DNA from: Ectothiorhodospiraceae bacterium
GTDB lineage: Bacteria > Pseudomonadota > Gammaproteobacteria > HK1
Assembly (NCBI GenBank): GCA_024234875.1
Contig: JACKNM010000025.1
Span: forward strand, 1-64,000
Length of the DNA stretch: 64,000 nt
Reading direction: 5' to 3'
The notes under the pieces are model-generated. The model worked only from the letters and a program-made list of their open reading frames with translations, was not told the DNA's origin and ran no database searches. Each line of letters begins with the position of its first letter. Positions within the stretch are counted from its first letter, which is position 1. A program made the position numbers and the translations under genes. Shown here in pieces: positions 1 to 8,586 of the stretch.

Positions 1-257
1 GCCAACTCAATCCGACGATGATCAAGCGGTTGCGCGATCCTTACGACGTTTTCCAGCTCGATGCGACGGCCTATCCGGGCAACAGCGGCAGCCCCCTGTA
101 CGACATGGCCACGGGGGCCGTCGTCGGGGTCATCAACAAGGTCTTCGTGAAGGAGACGAAGGAGTCGATCCTCGAGCGCCCGAGCGGGATCACCTACGCG
201 ATCCCGGCGCGGTACGTCCGGGCGCTGCTCACCTCGGCCGGGGTCGCAGATCGCTGA
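1..257 (+). CDS. Trypsin-like serine protease, C-terminal fragment
   Basis: This is the 3' end of a gene that begins before the window: the frame is open from base 3 and ends at a TGA at 255-257. It encodes about 84 residues. The GNSGSP motif near residues 26-31 is the catalytic-serine signature of the chymotrypsin/DegP-type serine peptidases. It is followed by a VVGVINKVF strand and an ITYAIPARY segment, as in bacterial trypsin-like or HtrA-like domains. There is no PDZ domain after the catalytic part, so the visible end is more like a stand-alone trypsin-like protease than a full HtrA. The His and Asp of the triad lie outside the window, so activity cannot be judged. Confidence 0.75.
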   Translation, partial: QLNPTMIKRLRDPYDVFQLDATAYPGNSGSPLYDMATGAVVGVINKVFVKETKESILERPSGITYAIPARYVRALLTSAGVADR

Positions 258-400
258 GGCGCGGCCGCGGCGCGCAGAACGGCCGCTGGTCGCGCTCGAT
301 CCAGGCGTGTCGGTGCTCAACCTGCGACCGATCCCGCAATCGTGACGCGTGCGCTCTGGCATCCTTCGACCCGTTCGGTTCCTCGTCGAAGGGGGTGGGT

Positions 401-1444
401 ATGAGCGATGGTCGCAAGCGAACCTGGAAGGCGATCCAGGAGGCGGTTCCCGCACCGGTCCTCGCGCTCGCGAGCAAGTTGCTGCCGGCCCCGGTGAAGC
501 GGCTGATCAATGGCGCGGTGGAATCAGGGCTGGGCGCCGTGCTCGAGAAGCGCCTGGCCGACCGCTCGGCTCAGGCGGTCAAGGAGACCCGCCAGAGCGT
601 GAGCCGTGAGCGGATCGCGGAGGACATCCGTGCGATTCCCGTTCCGCCCGGCTCGGTCGTCTTCGTGCACAGCTCGCTCAAGTCCCTCGGTTTCGTGGAG
701 GGCGGGGCGGCGACGGTGGCGAGCCTGCTGCGGGAGATTTTCGTCACGGAGCGCGGCGGGACGTTGGCGCTGCCGACCATCTCGGTGTCCGGCACCATGC
801 ACCACAGCCTCCAGAGCCGAGCGCCTTTCGATGCGCGCGAGACGCCATCCGGAGTCGGTGCGATCACCGAGCACTTTCGCCGCGGGCCCGGGGTCGTGCG
901 CAGCGTTCATCCCACGCACTCCGTGGGCGCACTCGGCGAGCGGGCGGCCTGGTTGACGCAGGAGCATCACCGATGTGGCTCGACCTTCGGTCGCGGCTCG
1001 CCCTACGGGCGGCTGATCGAGGCCGACGGTTATCTGCTCGGATTGGGTGTCGATCTCGGGCCGGTCACCTTCTACCACACCATCGAGGACTTGCGTGACG
1101 ACTTCCCGCGCCGCGTCTACAGCGAGGATTCCCCCTTCGAGGCAGACTGTGTCGACGCGGCGGGTGAGCATCATCTGCTGTCCGTGATGGCGCACGATCC
1201 GGCAGTCTCGCGGACTCGAATCGACACTCCCGGCGGGGCCTGGATCCGCGCTCACGTCACCCAACGGCTGGAGGCGCGTGGCGTCCTCTCGTGGCATCCG
1301 GTGGGAGAGGGAAGAGCGTGGCTCGTCCGCGCGCGTGACATGTACGCCGAGCTCGAGGCGATGATGGCCGAGGGCGTGACCATCTATTCCACCGAAGCCG
1401 AGGTCGCCGCGTCGGACCACGCCGCGATTCGCGCCGCGAGTTGA
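401..1444 (+). CDS. AAC(3)-family N-acetyltransferase
   Basis: This 347-residue protein belongs to the AAC(3) (Antibiotic_NAT) acyl-CoA-dependent N-acyltransferase family. The VHSSLKSLG stretch near residue 88, LALPTIS, a HPTHSVGALG block near residue 168 and a GLGVDLGPVTFYHTIE block are in the family order. ATG 401 is chosen over GTG 395 because a GAAGGGGG ribosome site sits about 6-10 bases upstream of it. The first 75 residues are a basic leader not typical of small resistance enzymes. It is followed by polysaccharide genes on the same strand. Members of this family in polysaccharide loci probably acylate amino sugars, so I infer a sugar N-acyltransferase rather than an aminoglycoside resistance enzyme. 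Confidence 0.8.
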   Translation: MSDGRKRTWKAIQEAVPAPVLALASKLLPAPVKRLINGAVESGLGAVLEKRLADRSAQAVKETRQSVSRERIAEDIRAIPVPPGSVVFVHSSLKSLGFVEGGAATVASLLREIFVTERGGTLALPTISVSGTMHHSLQSRAPFDARETPSGVGAITEHFRRGPGVVRSVHPTHSVGALGERAAWLTQEHHRCGSTFGRGSPYGRLIEADGYLLGLGVDLGPVTFYHTIEDLRDDFPRRVYSEDSPFEADCVDAAGEHHLLSVMAHDPAVSRTRIDTPGGAWIRAHVTQRLEARGVLSWHPVGEGRAWLVRARDMYAELEAMMAEGVTIYSTEAEVAASDHAAIRAAS

Positions 1445-1506
1445 GCATCACCCCATCCGGGCGCGCAGGGCGGCGTCGCCGGTGTTCGAACGAGAGATGA
1501 GCCTGA

Positions 1507-2757
1507 ATGAGCAACGTATCGCCATATCGCCGCGCGAGGGCGCTGGCGCGCCGGATGTTGGACGAGCTGAGCCTGCCGGCGGCGGCGCGGTCGGAACGCG
1601 CCCGCGACCGTCGCGGCGTCCCCTCGCACGACCCCGGAATCCCGGCAGTGCTGGAGGCGGCCACTGACTGGTTGTGCCTCGCCCAGGACCGTTCCGCTTC
1701 CGCCGACGGCGGTGTCGCGCGCGACTACAGCCTCCTCAACGGCTGGGCGACGTCCTATCCGGAGACCACCGGTTACATCATTCCGACCATGTTCGACATG
1801 GCGGACCACCTCGGTCGGCCGGACCTGCGTGACCGCGCTGCGCGCATGCTCGACTGGTTCGTCGCCATCCAGCTCGCGGACGGTGCCTATCAAGGCGGGC
1901 GCATCGACTCGGTGCCGGTTCGGCCGACGACCTTCAACACCGGGCAGATCCTGCTCGGGCTGGCTCGCGGCGTCGTGGAGCTCGGCGACGGTTATCGCGA
2001 TGCGTGCACACGGGCCGCGCAGTGGCTCGCGGACACCCTCGACGAGGACGGTTGCTGGCGCAGGTTCGGGTCGCCGTTCACCGCGCCGGGCGAGAAGGCG
2101 TACGAGACGCACGTCTCGTGGGGGCTGTTCGAGGCGGCCCGCGCGCTCGACCGCACGGACCTCGGGGAGGCGGGGCTTCGTCAGGTGCGTTGGGCGCTGA
2201 CCAAGCAGCGGTCGAACGGCTGGTTCGACGACTGCTGCCTGTCCACGCCGGACCGGCCCCTGACCCACACCATCGGTTACGTGCTCCGCGGCATCCTTGA
2301 GGCCCATCGCTACAGTGGCGACAGCGACTTTCTCGAGGCGGCGCTGCTGACGGCGCGCAACCTCGTGCGATGCGTGGACGCGGATGGACGGCTTCCGGCG
2401 CAGCTCGATGCGAGCTGGAACGCCGCGGCACCCCACGTCTGTCTCACCGGTAGCGTGCAGAACGCCCACTGTCTGCTGATGCTCCATGCGCAGACCGGAG
2501 AGGCCGGGTTCCTGGAGACGGCGCAGCGGCTCAACCGCTACGTCCGGCGCACCGTCCGGCTCGACGGGCCGCCGGAGACGCGCGGCGCGGTCAAGGGGTC
2601 GTTTCCGGTCGACGGTACCTACGGTCGCTACGAGTACCTGAACTGGGCGGCCAAGTTCTTCATCGACGCGAACCTGGTGGAGCTCCGGCTGCACGAGGCG
2701 GTCGGAGCGTCACCGGCCGGCGGGGAGGCCGAGATGCGGCCCCGCCGCAGCGCCTGA
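1507..2757 (+). CDS. Alpha/alpha-barrel protein of polysaccharide locus
   Basis: This is a 416-residue soluble protein with repeated helical-hairpin patterns, for example a D-W-F-V-A-I-Q-L-A-D-G-A-Y segment, a W-L-A-D-T-L-D-E-D-G-C-W segment and the V-S-W-G-L-F-E-A-A-R segment. Such repeats recur about every 50 residues and are typical of six-hairpin glycosidase or terpene-cyclase-like (alpha/alpha) toroids. No signal peptide or membrane segment is visible. It stands between the acyltransferase and a glycosyltransferase, so it probably acts in exopolysaccharide synthesis or modification. Catalytic residues cannot be assigned and I do not name a specific enzyme. The start ATG at 1507 is followed by a basic N-terminus; an in-frame alternative is not obvious. 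Confidence 0.65.
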   Translation: MSNVSPYRRARALARRMLDELSLPAAARSERARDRRGVPSHDPGIPAVLEAATDWLCLAQDRSASADGGVARDYSLLNGWATSYPETTGYIIPTMFDMADHLGRPDLRDRAARMLDWFVAIQLADGAYQGGRIDSVPVRPTTFNTGQILLGLARGVVELGDGYRDACTRAAQWLADTLDEDGCWRRFGSPFTAPGEKAYETHVSWGLFEAARALDRTDLGEAGLRQVRWALTKQRSNGWFDDCCLSTPDRPLTHTIGYVLRGILEAHRYSGDSDFLEAALLTARNLVRCVDADGRLPAQLDASWNAAAPHVCLTGSVQNAHCLLMLHAQTGEAGFLETAQRLNRYVRRTVRLDGPPETRGAVKGSFPVDGTYGRYEYLNWAAKFFIDANLVELRLHEAVGASPAGGEAEMRPRRSA

Positions 2758-2882
2758 AGCCATGTCAAGGTCGCGCCGCCGATGCCGATGCATGAGAGCA
2801 GGGGGCCGCGGGCGCCCAGGGGGCGGTCTGCGATCGCGCCGCGTGGCCGGGGCGCTGCCATGAGCCTTTGGGAACGCTGTCG

Positions 2883-4157
2883 ATGAAGATCCTCCACGTC
2901 CTCGACCACTCGCTCCCGGTCCAGGACGGGTACGCCTTCCGTAGCCGCGAGATCCTGCGTTTCACCGGCGGGCTCGGGGTCGAGACCGTCCAGGTGACAT
3001 CGGCCAAGCACCCGGCGTGCGATGCCGAGCACGAGGACGTCGACGGTCTGCGCTATCACCGGACCCGCCTTCCGGGAGGGATGCTCGAGCGCCTGCCGGC
3101 CGGCGACCAGCTGGCGGTCATCACATCCCTGCGTGCGCGGCTGCGCGCGCTGGTCGATACGCATCGTCCCGACCTCCTGCACGCCCACTCACCGGCGCTG
3201 AACGGCGCCGCCGCGAGTCTGGTCGCGCGCGAGCGCGGGATTCCGTTTCTCTACGAGGTGCGCTCTCTGTGGGAGGACGCGGCGGTCGACGGCGGAGCGT
3301 GCCGCGAGGGCGATCTCCGCTACCGGCTCAGTCGGGCGCTCGAGAGCTGGGTGGTGCGGCGCGCCGACCACGTGGTCTGCATCTGCGAGGGGCTGCGGGG
3401 AGAGATGGCCGGTCGCGGGATACCGGCGGCGCGCATGAGCGTGATCGGAAATGCCGTCGACATCGGCAGGTTCGGGCGCGAGCCCGAGCGCGATCCGCGA
3501 CTCGAGGCCGAGCTCGGGTTGGTGCAGGGGCGCACGCTCGGATTCATCGGCTCGTTCTTCACCTTCGAGGGACTGCAGGTGCTGGTGCGGGCGATGCCGG
3601 CGATTCTGGCCGAGCTTCCCGACTGCCGCCTGCTGCTGGTGGGCGAGGGTCCGGAGTCGGCCGCGCTGCGTGCGCTCTCGGCCGAGCTCGGGGTGAGCGA
3701 TGCGGTCGTGTTTACCGGCCGCGTCCCCCATGCGGACGTCGAGCGCTACTACGGGGTGGTGGACGTGCTGGTCTATCCGCGTCTGCCGATGCGAATCACC
3801 GAGCTCGTCACGCCGTTGAAGCCGCTCGAGGCGATGGCGATGCGCAAGCTCGTGCTCGCCTCCGACGTCGGCGGCCATCGCGAGATGGTTCGCGACGGTG
3901 AGACCGGGACGTTGTTTCGCGCCGGCTCGCCCGAGGATCTCGCGCGGGCGGCCGTCTCCGTCATGCGCTCGGCGGGGACGCGCGATGCGATGCGCGACGC
4001 GGGGCGCCGATACGTGACCGAGGAGCGCAGCTGGGCGCGGAACGCGGACGCATATCTCGCGCTCTACCGGCGGCTCACCGGCGTGCGCGAGCGCGTTCCG
4101 GCAGTGGCCGAGGTGTCGAGTACCAGCCCGGGCGCGAGCCCGAGGGGAGTGGAGTGA
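2883..4157 (+). CDS. GT4 glycosyltransferase, exosortase-A type
   Basis: This 424-residue GT-B enzyme should transfer a sugar from a nucleotide donor to a growing lipid-linked polysaccharide at the cytoplasmic membrane. The N-terminus MKILHVLDHSLP and the following R-S-R-E-I-L-R block match the pattern of the PEP-CTERM/exosortase-A-associated glycosyltransferases (TIGR04063, Daro_2409 type, from memory). An EVRSLWED motif, a GNAVD motif, a GFIGSF strand and the C-terminal donor-binding PLEAMAM...VGGHREMV block around residues 312-335 support GT4. A TTG lies five codons upstream, but ATG 2883 gives the conserved start, with GGGAAC about 8 bases before it. Its stop overlaps the next gene by 4 bases. 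Confidence 0.88.
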   Translation: MKILHVLDHSLPVQDGYAFRSREILRFTGGLGVETVQVTSAKHPACDAEHEDVDGLRYHRTRLPGGMLERLPAGDQLAVITSLRARLRALVDTHRPDLLHAHSPALNGAAASLVARERGIPFLYEVRSLWEDAAVDGGACREGDLRYRLSRALESWVVRRADHVVCICEGLRGEMAGRGIPAARMSVIGNAVDIGRFGREPERDPRLEAELGLVQGRTLGFIGSFFTFEGLQVLVRAMPAILAELPDCRLLLVGEGPESAALRALSAELGVSDAVVFTGRVPHADVERYYGVVDVLVYPRLPMRITELVTPLKPLEAMAMRKLVLASDVGGHREMVRDGETGTLFRAGSPEDLARAAVSVMRSAGTRDAMRDAGRRYVTEERSWARNADAYLALYRRLTGVRERVPAVAEVSSTSPGASPRGVE

Positions 4158-5335
4158 CGGTGCTGGCGGTGGAGATCGTGTTCTGGGTCGCGGCGGTGCT
4201 CGTCGTGTATCCGTATGTCGTCTACCCGGTGGTCCTGCGTTGGCTCGCGGCGCGGTCGGCGCCGACGGCGCGCCCGACGGTGGAAGACGGCGAGCTGCCG
4301 CGGGTGACACTGGTGGTGTCGGCGTACAACGAGGACGCGGTCATCGCGGAGAAGCTCGACAACGCGCTCGCGTTGGACTATCCGGCCGACCGTCTGGAAG
4401 TGATGGTGGTGTCCGATGCGAGCAGCGACCGCACCGACGCGATCGTGCGTGACTACGCCGCGCGCGACCCGCGGGTGAAGCTGCTGCGTCAGTCCGAGCG
4501 GCGGGGGAAGTCCGCCGGCCTCAACCGCGCGGTCGCTGCCTCGACCGCGGACGTGGTGGTGTTCTCCGATGCGAACGCCATGTACGAGGCCGGCGCGATC
4601 CGCACGCTCGTCACGCACTTCGCGCGCCCCGAGGTCGGGTACGTGGTGGGCGCCGCGCTCTACCGGGACAGCGATGAGAGCGAGGCCAAGCAGAGCGAGG
4701 GGCTGTACTGGCGCCTCGAGCTCTGGCTGAAGGCCCACGAGTCGCGTTTCGTCTCCGTGGTCGGCGGCGACGGGGCGATCTACGCGGTCCGCAGGGCGCT
4801 GTTCTGGGACCTCCGGGACGACGACATCAGTGATTTCGTCAATCCGCTGCAGGTCGTCGCCGCGGGCCATCGTGGCGTCTTCGAGCCGGACGCCAGGTGC
4901 TACGAGGACTCGGCCGACGGCTTCGGCAAGGAGTTCCGTCGCAAGCGCCGCATCGTCAATCGAAGCTGGCGCGCGGTGAAGCGTTACGCGGGGCGACTGC
5001 GGCTCGGCCGCGACGCGCCCTTCGTGTTCTGTCTGCTGTCGCACAAGGTGATTCGGTGGTACGCGATGGCCTTCGTGCTGTTGGCGCTGGCGGCCAACGC
5101 GCTGCTCGTCGCGAGCGGTGCCGGTGCCCTGTATCTGTTGACGCTCGCGGTCGCGCTGGCGACGTTCGGGCTCGCCGCCGCGGGATGGTTGCTGGATCGC
5201 GCCGGGCACGCGATGCCGCGACCGGTGTACATCCCCTATTACTTCTATCTGGTCAATCTCGCGGGCCTGCTCGGCATCTGGGACGAGTTCCGCGGCGTGC
5301 GACATGCGACCTGGGAGCACGTGCGCCAAGCATGA
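4154..5335 (+). CDS. Membrane GT2 glycosyltransferase
   Basis: This 393-residue membrane glycosyltransferase has one N-terminal hydrophobic segment (about residues 4-28) and at least two near the C-terminus (about 300-345). The catalytic GT-A domain lies between them. It shows VVSAYNED, VSDASSD, FSDANAMYE (near residue 136) and GGDGAIYA (near 203), then an acidic E-D-S-A-D block and a basic R-K-R-R-I-V-N-R-S-W block near 265, the equivalent of the Q/RxxRW motif of processive enzymes. It starts with GTG inside a GTGA overlap with the preceding gene, so the two are translationally coupled. The likely role is chain extension or polymerisation of the exopolysaccharide; the donor sugar is unknown. 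Confidence 0.87.
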   Translation: MTVLAVEIVFWVAAVLVVYPYVVYPVVLRWLAARSAPTARPTVEDGELPRVTLVVSAYNEDAVIAEKLDNALALDYPADRLEVMVVSDASSDRTDAIVRDYAARDPRVKLLRQSERRGKSAGLNRAVAASTADVVVFSDANAMYEAGAIRTLVTHFARPEVGYVVGAALYRDSDESEAKQSEGLYWRLELWLKAHESRFVSVVGGDGAIYAVRRALFWDLRDDDISDFVNPLQVVAAGHRGVFEPDARCYEDSADGFGKEFRRKRRIVNRSWRAVKRYAGRLRLGRDAPFVFCLLSHKVIRWYAMAFVLLALAANALLVASGAGALYLLTLAVALATFGLAAAGWLLDRAGHAMPRPVYIPYYFYLVNLAGLLGIWDEFRGVRHATWEHVRQA

Positions 5336-5399
5336 TGATGCGATGTCTGCGTGACCGCCTCGTGGCGAGGCGACGACCGGCTGTCGGTTGGGATCGGCC

Positions 5400-7292
5400 A
5401 TGTGCGGCATCGTAGGCGCGATGTACTTCGACCGCGCGCGCGCGGTCGAGGAAGCGCATCTGCGCGCGATGGCGGACCGGATCGTGCATCGCGGGCCCGA
5501 CGACCACGGCTATCACGTCGACGGGAACGTCGGCATCGGCATGCGCCGGCTGTCCATCATCGATCTCTCCGGCGGACACCAGCCGATGTTCTCGCCGGAC
5601 CGGTCGAAGGCCATCGTCTACAACGGCGAGCTCTACAACTTCCGCGACGAGCGCGCCGAGCTCGAGAAGCGCGGTCGGGCGTTCGAGACGCGCTCGGACA
5701 CCGAGGTCGTGCTCGCCGCCTACGAGACCTACGGGGACGACTTCCTCTCGCGCCTGAACGGGATGTTCGGTCTCGCCGTGCACGATCGTGCTCGCGGCAC
5801 GCTCACGCTCGCGCGCGATCGCCTCGGCATCAAGCCGCTGTACTACCTCGTCGACGACGAGAAGCTGGTCTTCGCGTCCGAGATCAAGGCGGTGCTCGCC
5901 TTCCCCGGCGTGCAGGCCACGCTCGATCCGGAAGGGCTCGCGGCGTTTCTTCGCTATGGCTTCACGCCTCCGCCCTACACCCTGTTCAAGGGCGTGCGCA
6001 AGCTGCCCTCGGCATCCATCCTGACCGCGACGGGTCGCGACGTCCGGGTGCGGGAGTACTGGCGGCCCACGTATCGCGACAAGCACCAGGGCGAGCTCGG
6101 CGAGGTCGCCGAGGGCCTCTACGCGCTGCTCGCCGACGCGGTCGATCTGCAGATGGTGGCGGACGTTCCGCTCGGCGCGTTCCTGAGCGGTGGGATGGAT
6201 TCGTCGGGCATCGTCCACCTGATGCGCGAGGCCGGGGCCGAGCGCATCAGCACCTACAGCATCGGCTTCGGCGCGACGCACGCGATGCACAGCGAGTTGC
6301 CCGAGGCGCGGCGCTTCGCCGAGGACTACAAGACCGATCACCACGAGATCGTGGTCGAGCCGGACATGGCGGAGCTGTTCCCGCGGCTGCTCACCGCGCT
6401 CGACGAGCCGGTAGCGGACTCCTCGTTCCTCGTCACCTACCTGGTCTCGCGCCTGGCTCGCGAGTCGGTGACGGTCATTCTCTCCGGCGTCGGCGGCGAC
6501 GAGCTCTTCGGTGGCTATCGGCGCTACCTCAACACGCGCCTCAACCGATACGTCGAATGGATCCCCCGGCCACTGCGCGCGAACGTCATCGCGCCGCTCG
6601 CGCGCCGGCTACCGGCGGATCGCAACTCGCGATTGCTGAACTCGCTGCGCCTGGCACGTGCGTTCCTCGGTCATGCCGACCTCGCGCCGGTCGACCAGTA
6701 TCGTGAGTACACGACGGTGTTCTCGCCCGACGCCACCCACGCCCTGCTCGGCGCCCAGGGCGAGATTCCCGACTACCATCGACGTCTCTACGAGGAGTGT
6801 GACTCCGCGGATCCGCTCGACCAGGTGATGTACTTCGATCTCCGGATGTCGCTGCCGGAGCAGCTCCTGATGCTCACCGACAAGATGACCATGGCGACCT
6901 CACTGGAGGCCCGCGTCCCCTATCTCGACCACCGCGTGGTCGAGTACGCGGCACGGATCCCGTCGGAGATGAAGATCCGGGGAACCACGCTGCGCGAGGT
7001 CCAGCGCCGCGCGCTTCGTGGGCGACTGCCGAGCTACGTCTTCGACCGTCGCAAGCGCGGCTTCGGGGCCCCGGTCGGCGCGTGGGTCCGCAACGATCTG
7101 GCGGAGATGGTCGGTGATCTGCTCGGCCCGACGCGGCTTCGACACCAGGGCCTGTTCGACGCGCCGACGGTCGAGCGGATGCTCGCGGACCATCAGGCGA
7201 TGCGGGCTGACTACAGCGATCAGATTCTCGCCCTGCTCGGATTCCAGCTCTGGAGCGAGCACTATCTCGGGGCCGGCGGGCCGACGATGTAG
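5400..7292 (+). CDS. asnB: Glutamine-hydrolysing asparagine synthase family amidotransferase
   Basis: This is a 630-residue two-domain enzyme. The N-terminal class-II glutamine amidotransferase domain begins Met-Cys-Gly-Ile-Val, where Cys2 is the nucleophile after Met removal, so ATG 5400 must be the start despite an upstream TTG. HRGPDD, RRLSIIDL and NGELYN follow. The synthase domain has the ATP pyrophosphatase loop SGGMDSS near residue 263 and SGVGGDELFGGYRRY. Its position after two glycosyltransferases fits the amidotransferases of exosortase-A-type exopolysaccharide loci, which probably amidate a uronic acid or aminate a sugar. Ordinary asparagine synthesis remains possible from sequence alone. 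Confidence 0.88.
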   Translation: MCGIVGAMYFDRARAVEEAHLRAMADRIVHRGPDDHGYHVDGNVGIGMRRLSIIDLSGGHQPMFSPDRSKAIVYNGELYNFRDERAELEKRGRAFETRSDTEVVLAAYETYGDDFLSRLNGMFGLAVHDRARGTLTLARDRLGIKPLYYLVDDEKLVFASEIKAVLAFPGVQATLDPEGLAAFLRYGFTPPPYTLFKGVRKLPSASILTATGRDVRVREYWRPTYRDKHQGELGEVAEGLYALLADAVDLQMVADVPLGAFLSGGMDSSGIVHLMREAGAERISTYSIGFGATHAMHSELPEARRFAEDYKTDHHEIVVEPDMAELFPRLLTALDEPVADSSFLVTYLVSRLARESVTVILSGVGGDELFGGYRRYLNTRLNRYVEWIPRPLRANVIAPLARRLPADRNSRLLNSLRLARAFLGHADLAPVDQYREYTTVFSPDATHALLGAQGEIPDYHRRLYEECDSADPLDQVMYFDLRMSLPEQLLMLTDKMTMATSLEARVPYLDHRVVEYAARIPSEMKIRGTTLREVQRRALRGRLPSYVFDRRKRGFGAPVGAWVRNDLAEMVGDLLGPTRLRHQGLFDAPTVERMLADHQAMRADYSDQILALLGFQLWSEHYLGAGGPTM

Positions 7293-7313
7293 GTGACGAG
7301 GCGGCCCGCGGGA

Positions 7314-7341
7314 TTGCGTCGGTCACCAGGGCAACTAGGAT
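7314..7341 (+). promoter_or_regulatory. Candidate sigma-70 promoter for 7381 gene
   Basis: TTGCGT (7314-7319) and TAGGAT (7336-7341) are separated by 16 bases and lie about 40 bases before the GTG start at 7381, just after the stop of the amidotransferase gene. Each box matches the consensus only partly (3/6 and 4/6), so this is a weak call. Confidence 0.3.
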
Positions 7342-7380
7342 GAGGGCTACCGAGCTGCCCGACCTCGGGCCGGAGGGATC

Positions 7381-8586
7381 GTGCGAGACGCCCATCGCGA
7401 ACGGATTGTGTGCCGAGTCGTCGCCACGACCCTTCTGGCGCTCACCATCCTGGGAGCTGCAGTGTCGGCCGTGGCGGCCCCCACCGCGGTGCAGGCGAGC
7501 CCGAGCACCACGCCGGTGCCGATCGCGGCGGCGCGCGAGGCACGGCAGGTCGAGTACGTGGACAGCTTCGCGTCGTTGTGCGGGATGCTCGGCGTGCTCG
7601 CCTGTTTCGATTTCGAGGGCGGGCAGCCGTTGCTGGGGCATCCGGGCGTCTATCGAGGCGATTTGAGGAAATCCTCCGATGGCCGTGTCCGAGCCCGCGT
7701 CTACCGCGGCCCGGAGACGGCGGGCGGGACCAGTGTGCGGATGGACTTCGCGCCCGAGGACGGGGCGGACCACGGGACCTTCGCGGTCACCGTCGACGCC
7801 TTCGGCGAGGGCGACCGGATGACCGTGCAGTGGCGGCAGTGGTTCTCGAAGGAGATGGTCGCCGCGAACGGCCTGAGCGGAGGGGACATCAAGCGTGACA
7901 TCGGTGGTGGCGGCGCCAAGCAGCTCGGCATCAACGAGATCGGCGACCCGGCGGGGTGCTCGTTCGGGGAGATCGTCACCAACACCTACTACTGGTCCGG
8001 GATCGCGTCGCTCTACCACGGGTGCGGACTCTGGTACTCCCCCAAGACCAAGGCACCGGTGGGTCGTGCCGACCCCTCGGACTTCGACATGCAGCCGGGT
8101 GGCGACAACGTGTGTCGTTATCGCTACCTCGGCTACTCGGGCGAGCCACCGATCGATTTCATCTACCCCACCAATCCGGTCAATCTGCTCGAGGTGCCCA
8201 AGCTCTCCGCCGTCGCCGACGCGCTCCGCTACCACGGTTGTCTCGGCTGGGTGGCCGAGCAGTGGGTGACCTTTCGCCTGGAGATCGACATCGCGTTCTG
8301 TCGCGAGCCGTGGGGGAGCAAGGGCATGCCCGAGTCCTGTCGTGACCTGCCCGGACAGCTTCGCTACTGGATGAAGCTCGAGAACGAGGACAAGCCGTGG
8401 CTGGTCTTCGACGTGCAGATGCCGCTGCGTTGGAAGGAGGGTCACTCCGAGCGGTACGGCCGTTTCCTGTTCCTCCCGTACAACACGGGCGAGAAGCCGA
8501 AAGCCGACAAGCCGGCGGCGTTCACCCTCTATGACGACATCGTGATTGCGCGGAATCTCGCTCCGATGCCATGGGTGCGCGATTGA
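7381..8586 (+). CDS. Secreted polysaccharide-lyase-like protein
   Basis: This 401-residue protein has an export signal: a basic start, a hydrophobic stretch at about residues 12-32 and an A-V-A-A cleavage region. The mature part has a beta-rich pattern with many aromatic residues, several paired cysteines and a C-terminal Y-D-D-I-V-I-A strand. These features resemble the jelly-roll lyases that cleave glucuronan or alginate (PL14/PL20 type), but I could not align catalytic residues. At the end of an exopolysaccharide locus, a periplasmic or outer-surface lyase that trims or releases the polymer is plausible. It starts with GTG, and its stop TGA overlaps the ATG of the next gene by one base. 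Confidence 0.6.
   Translation: MRDAHRERIVCRVVATTLLALTILGAAVSAVAAPTAVQASPSTTPVPIAAAREARQVEYVDSFASLCGMLGVLACFDFEGGQPLLGHPGVYRGDLRKSSDGRVRARVYRGPETAGGTSVRMDFAPEDGADHGTFAVTVDAFGEGDRMTVQWRQWFSKEMVAANGLSGGDIKRDIGGGGAKQLGINEIGDPAGCSFGEIVTNTYYWSGIASLYHGCGLWYSPKTKAPVGRADPSDFDMQPGGDNVCRYRYLGYSGEPPIDFIYPTNPVNLLEVPKLSAVADALRYHGCLGWVAEQWVTFRLEIDIAFCREPWGSKGMPESCRDLPGQLRYWMKLENEDKPWLVFDVQMPLRWKEGHSERYGRFLFLPYNTGEKPKADKPAAFTLYDDIVIARNLAPMPWVRD

Noticed and set aside
401..1444. Acquired aminoglycoside-resistance gene
   Set aside because: No mobile element is near, composition matches the surroundings, and the gene lies in a polysaccharide locus.
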